A stretch of DNA of 64,000 nucleotides from Pseudisothecium myosuroides (Eukaryota; Streptophyta; Bryopsida; Hypnales; Lembophyllaceae), in NCBI GenBank assembly GCA_951799445.1, contig OX637288.1:49903104-49967103 (forward strand), written 5' to 3'. A model generated the notes under the pieces. It was not told the origin of the DNA. It searched no databases and worked only from the letters and a program-made list of their open reading frames with translations. Shown here piece by piece: positions 61,401 through 64,000 of this stretch. How positions within the stretch are numbered: the first letter of the stretch is position 1; every line of letters starts with the position of its first letter. The position numbers and the translations under genes were made by a program.

Positions 61401-61485
61401 TAGCAATTTAGTGGAGATAAAAGTAGCAGAACTTTTTCAATTTTTGCATTTAAATACAAAGTTAGGACTTAGATATTAGAAATAG

Positions 61486-61817
61486 AAATTAGTTTCTAGG
61501 TAGAAAGGATAAAACTCTAAATAGGTTACGCAGCCTGCCGGAAATCGTAGCCGGAAAGCCGGAAAGTTCCGGAAAGTTCCGGATCGTAGGGACCTACCGC
61601 CTAGGTTCCGGCTAGGGAACTTACGGGAACGTTTTTGGCGGCGGGAACTTAGGGTTCCGACAGGTACTTAAACCCCACCGCCAGCCTCATTCAGTCTCTT
61701 TTACCCGTGCTCTTCCACGGTGCGTTAGAAGAGAGAAAGAGTGGTGAGTTAGGGCGTGTTAGGGAGAGAAAGGGAGGAAGGTGCCGATTGCACCGGATTG
61801 TCCTAGCAGTCGGTGAG
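61486..61817 (+). promoter_or_regulatory. CCGGA-rich leader of the 61.8-kb ORF
   Basis: Repeated CCGGAAA and GTTCCGG units at 61,538-61,590, then CGGGAACTTA, and TACTTAAA at about 61,663 as a possible TATA-like box. It could be the end of an LTR, but the second copy would lie outside the window. Confidence 0.35.
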
Positions 61818-63548
61818 ATGGCGGAAGCGAGTCGATCCCGGAGGTCGGTAGTGACAGCCCGGGGCGTACGTCCGGTTGTCCCATCGGATCCGGAGCGCCT
61901 GAAGGAGTTAGAAGAGGACCTAGAAATCATGGGGTGCTTAGGATTGGTAAAACATCCATGGAACGTCCGGAGTGAAGAGATGATTGATGAGCTGGTTTCC
62001 GGAGTGGGTAATCAGTTCGATTTGACGATTAGGGGTCGATCTAGGGCGTGGACTCCAGAGTTGTGGGCGAAGGCATACTTTACGCCGAATAGGGGTTCCG
62101 GAATGGCGTCCCGGACGGACACTTACGCCGTGGAGGTATTCCGGAGTCATGCGGATTCCAAGGAAGGGAACACCGCGAGTGATTGTAAGAGTCCCCGGGA
62201 TGGGCAGTTGTTAGCATTCCTCATCCCTATCTTGTATCCGGAAAAGCCCACCCGGATTACAATGACCGTGGCAAACACTATTTTCGGAGCGCTGGGAGAT
62301 AGAGAGAATCCGGCTCCCAGGCCGGTCAGCTGGGGAGTGATCATTCACTCCGTAGTGGAAAAGTTAGCGGTCAATATCGCGAACAAGAAGTCAAGTCCGA
62401 TTAGCCCCTATCTTTTTCATCTGTATCACTCCGAGGATGCACTGGCCGGACCGGAAATGACCATATACCGGAAGGGCGAGAATTTGTTGAGGTATGGACT
62501 TCCCGCGGAAGATGAACTGGATGAGCTCGAGCCAGAAGAAGAGGAACCAGAACCGGAGCAGGCATCACCAAACGTTGGAGGGACGCGCCGGAAATCGACT
62601 GATCGGGGTGCGCGGGGGAAGCAAGAAGCCGAGGAGGAAGAGAAGCCCCGAGAACCACTTCCGGAAACGGATCAGCTAGAGGCCACCATCAAATGGTTGT
62701 TAGCTACCCGGGCACAGAATGAGCGGATGTCGGCGCTGATCCGGCAAATGTGCGAGAAATTGGGTGTGAAGGAAGAAACCCAAATCCTGGTAGCGTTGGC
62801 GGAAAGGCCAGATCCGAAAGCAGTGAAGCAGCTGGAGGACCGGATTCTGACCTTGGAGCAAGAACGGGACCGGTTTCGAGAACAAGCTGCGTGGTCGGAG
62901 AAAGAGAGGATGGCCGCTGAAACAAAGGAGGGAGAAGCCCTCGATCTGGTCCGGAATGTCAGAAGTCTGTTTGACACTCCGGCGGATATTCTTGCCAGAG
63001 CTACACTCTGGAATAATCACATGGTGAAGGATGGTCACGTGGCGGGATCGAAGGTGGTGAGCATCCTTGTGGATTTTGAAGTCCGGATTGAGGGAATGCT
63101 CAAGGAAGTCCGGCAACTGTTGGGAAACTTGGATCCGCTTGAGGGGTTAGACCAAGGCCTTTTTGACCTGGGTCAGGATCTCCAAGAAGGAGGGGCACAG
63201 AACCAGCCTTCTCCAGCAAAGAGCAAGACAATCGCCGGAACGTCGCAAGCCGGAACAGCATCGGCCCAGAAGAGGAGGTCGCTGGTAAAGCAGTTTGCGG
63301 CCTCCACTCCAGGAAAAGATGTTGTCTTAGGCGTCCCAGTCGGAAGAACTGCGTCCGTAGCAAATCTGTTCCCCGACAGACCGGTGGGTTCTACTTTCCG
63401 GGAACCACCTTTACCCGGAACGGTGTTGAATCCAGCCCGGACGGATCCGGTGAGTTTCACCCACATGCTCCAGCCTTTTCTCCAGACACCGCCACCGTCT
63501 CAGCTCATCGATCTTACTGTTCCGAAACCAAGGGACGACGGCTACTGA
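61818..63548 (+). CDS. Transposon-like coiled-coil protein of unknown function
   Basis: The first ATG of the frame (MAEASRSRRS) gives 576 residues without introns. The N-terminal 250 residues are a globular domain (DGQLLAFLIPILYP, VSWGVIIHSVVEKL, SPISPYLFHLYHSEDALAGP). Its layout recalls plant-specific transposon-associated domains, but I cannot assign it. Then come an acidic linker (EEEEPEPEQ), long coiled coils (about 300-390; VKQLEDRILTLEQERDRFRE) and a Ser/Pro tail. No protease, RT or integrase motif occurs. GC content and CCGGA density differ sharply from the host DNA upstream, which suggests a recent mobile unit. A second frame overlaps its end. Confidence 0.65.
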   Translation: MAEASRSRRSVVTARGVRPVVPSDPERLKELEEDLEIMGCLGLVKHPWNVRSEEMIDELVSGVGNQFDLTIRGRSRAWTPELWAKAYFTPNRGSGMASRTDTYAVEVFRSHADSKEGNTASDCKSPRDGQLLAFLIPILYPEKPTRITMTVANTIFGALGDRENPAPRPVSWGVIIHSVVEKLAVNIANKKSSPISPYLFHLYHSEDALAGPEMTIYRKGENLLRYGLPAEDELDELEPEEEEPEPEQASPNVGGTRRKSTDRGARGKQEAEEEEKPREPLPETDQLEATIKWLLATRAQNERMSALIRQMCEKLGVKEETQILVALAERPDPKAVKQLEDRILTLEQERDRFREQAAWSEKERMAAETKEGEALDLVRNVRSLFDTPADILARATLWNNHMVKDGHVAGSKVVSILVDFEVRIEGMLKEVRQLLGNLDPLEGLDQGLFDLGQDLQEGGAQNQPSPAKSKTIAGTSQAGTASAQKRRSLVKQFAASTPGKDVVLGVPVGRTASVANLFPDRPVGSTFREPPLPGTVLNPARTDPVSFTHMLQPFLQTPPPSQLIDLTVPKPRDDGY

Positions 63549-63715
63549 GCGAGACGGACCCGGAATCGGAAGAGGGGGAGACGACTCAATCAGAGGAGGA
63601 AGAATTGCAGCCTCCCCGGACCAGGTCGAAGACGAAGAACACCCCACCCCAGAAGACAGGTGGATCGCCAGCTCAGGGTGGCACGTCTGTAAAGAAGGCT
63701 AAGAGGAATAAATGA
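63520..63715 (+). CDS. Overlapping -1 frame, acidic then basic tail
   Basis: One frame back from the main ORF, a frame runs past its stop to a TGA at 63,713. It reads LLSETDPESEEGETTQSEEE, then a basic KTKNTPP region and an end KKAKRNK. Its composition matches the acidic/basic style of the main protein, so it is probably its real C-terminus, reached by frameshifting or lost through a one-base change. No classical slippery heptamer is visible. Confidence 0.4.
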
Positions 63716-64000
63716 CTATCTAGGGTAGCAGTAATTATAGTTAGGATTCTTACCAGGATAGTAGTCCCGGAACCGGATTTTCCGGATGTGGGTCCAGTAG
63801 TTCCGGACTTTTAGGAGTTAAACGGTTTTGCAGTTTTCCCGGAACGGTCTTTAGGGCCGTTGCCTTTTTGCTTTTTAGTTGGCCGTTGGCCGGTTTTCTG
63901 GTGGCCGTTTGGGCTGCCTTTTTGTGGGTTTTTAAGGGCAGGCCGGTTTGTTGGCCTGTCATTCCTTTTTCCTTGTTCATTTAATCTGAAGCATTCAGGA
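63716..64000. other. 3' flank of the transposon-like unit
   Basis: CCGGAA-rich, then repeated GGCCGTT/GGCCGGTT units at 63,850-63,950. Open to the window edge with no gene seen. Confidence 0.4.

Noticed and set aside
1..64000. tRNA genes
   Set aside because: I looked for B-box-like GGTTCGAATCC patterns on both strands by eye and found no cloverleaf I could support. A tRNA-finder run would settle it.

Overview
This window is nuclear DNA of a land plant. The evidence is a plant-type mitochondrial ribosomal protein gene (mL43) with a telo-box promoter, a complete plant Golgi CASP gene with many short introns, a plant-type 18S rRNA 5' end, an ANP/NPK1-type MAPKKK retrocopy, and plant-style MITEs. 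A broken piggyBac transposase, together with many short elements bounded by TTAA, hints at a non-flowering lineage (moss, lycophyte or fern). That placement is inference.

Layout. 1-11 kb: AT-rich, gene-free and made of nested mobile elements. The core (about 3.8-10.5 kb) is a stack in which TTAA-flanked elements of 0.92-0.97 kb sit inside one another and inside other terminal-inverted-repeat elements. Several empty sites can be read from sister copies in the same window. 11.4-17.7 kb (minus): a 14-exon gene for a 452-residue protein with a C-terminal GOLD domain. 18-28 kb: AT-rich repeats, several MITEs, a decayed Ty1/copia fragment, a TTAA element carrying a Harbinger-like MITE, and an isolated GC-rich island. 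28.2-30.1 kb (minus): a piggyBac-type transposase with its catalytic aspartates intact but with an in-frame stop and N-terminal frame damage.

32.2-39.8 kb: a head-to-head pair, mL43 (minus, 2 exons, 119 aa) and CASP (plus, 18 exons, 675 aa). Intron 3 of CASP carries a nearly perfect 35-bp hairpin. 40-50 kb: gene-free, with MITEs, more TTAA-element copies, a 116-bp palindrome and a diverged tandem array of about 2.6 kb. 50.2-55.1 kb: a gene with a TATA box, a 5'-UTR intron and four coding exons for a 412-residue lysine-rich, nuclear-looking protein I do not recognise. 56.4-57.9 kb: an intronless, frameshifted MAPKKK retropseudogene. 58.4-59.45 kb: a TTAA-element fragment, then a foldback element with degenerate telomere-like heptads at its centre. 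60.3-61.4 kb: rDNA spacer plus the first 137 nt of 18S rRNA, joined to an antisense 5'-truncated LINE tail. 61.5-64 kb: a GC-rich, CCGGA-rich unit with a 576-codon coiled-coil ORF, probably of transposon origin.

The four protein-coding genes (GOLD protein, mL43, CASP, unknown nuclear protein) were assembled exon by exon. Every intron begins GT and ends AG, and the reading phase is continuous. They form no operon-like unit. mL43 and CASP share an intergenic region, so they may share promoter elements. Two of the genes, GOLD and CASP, point to Golgi or membrane-traffic roles.
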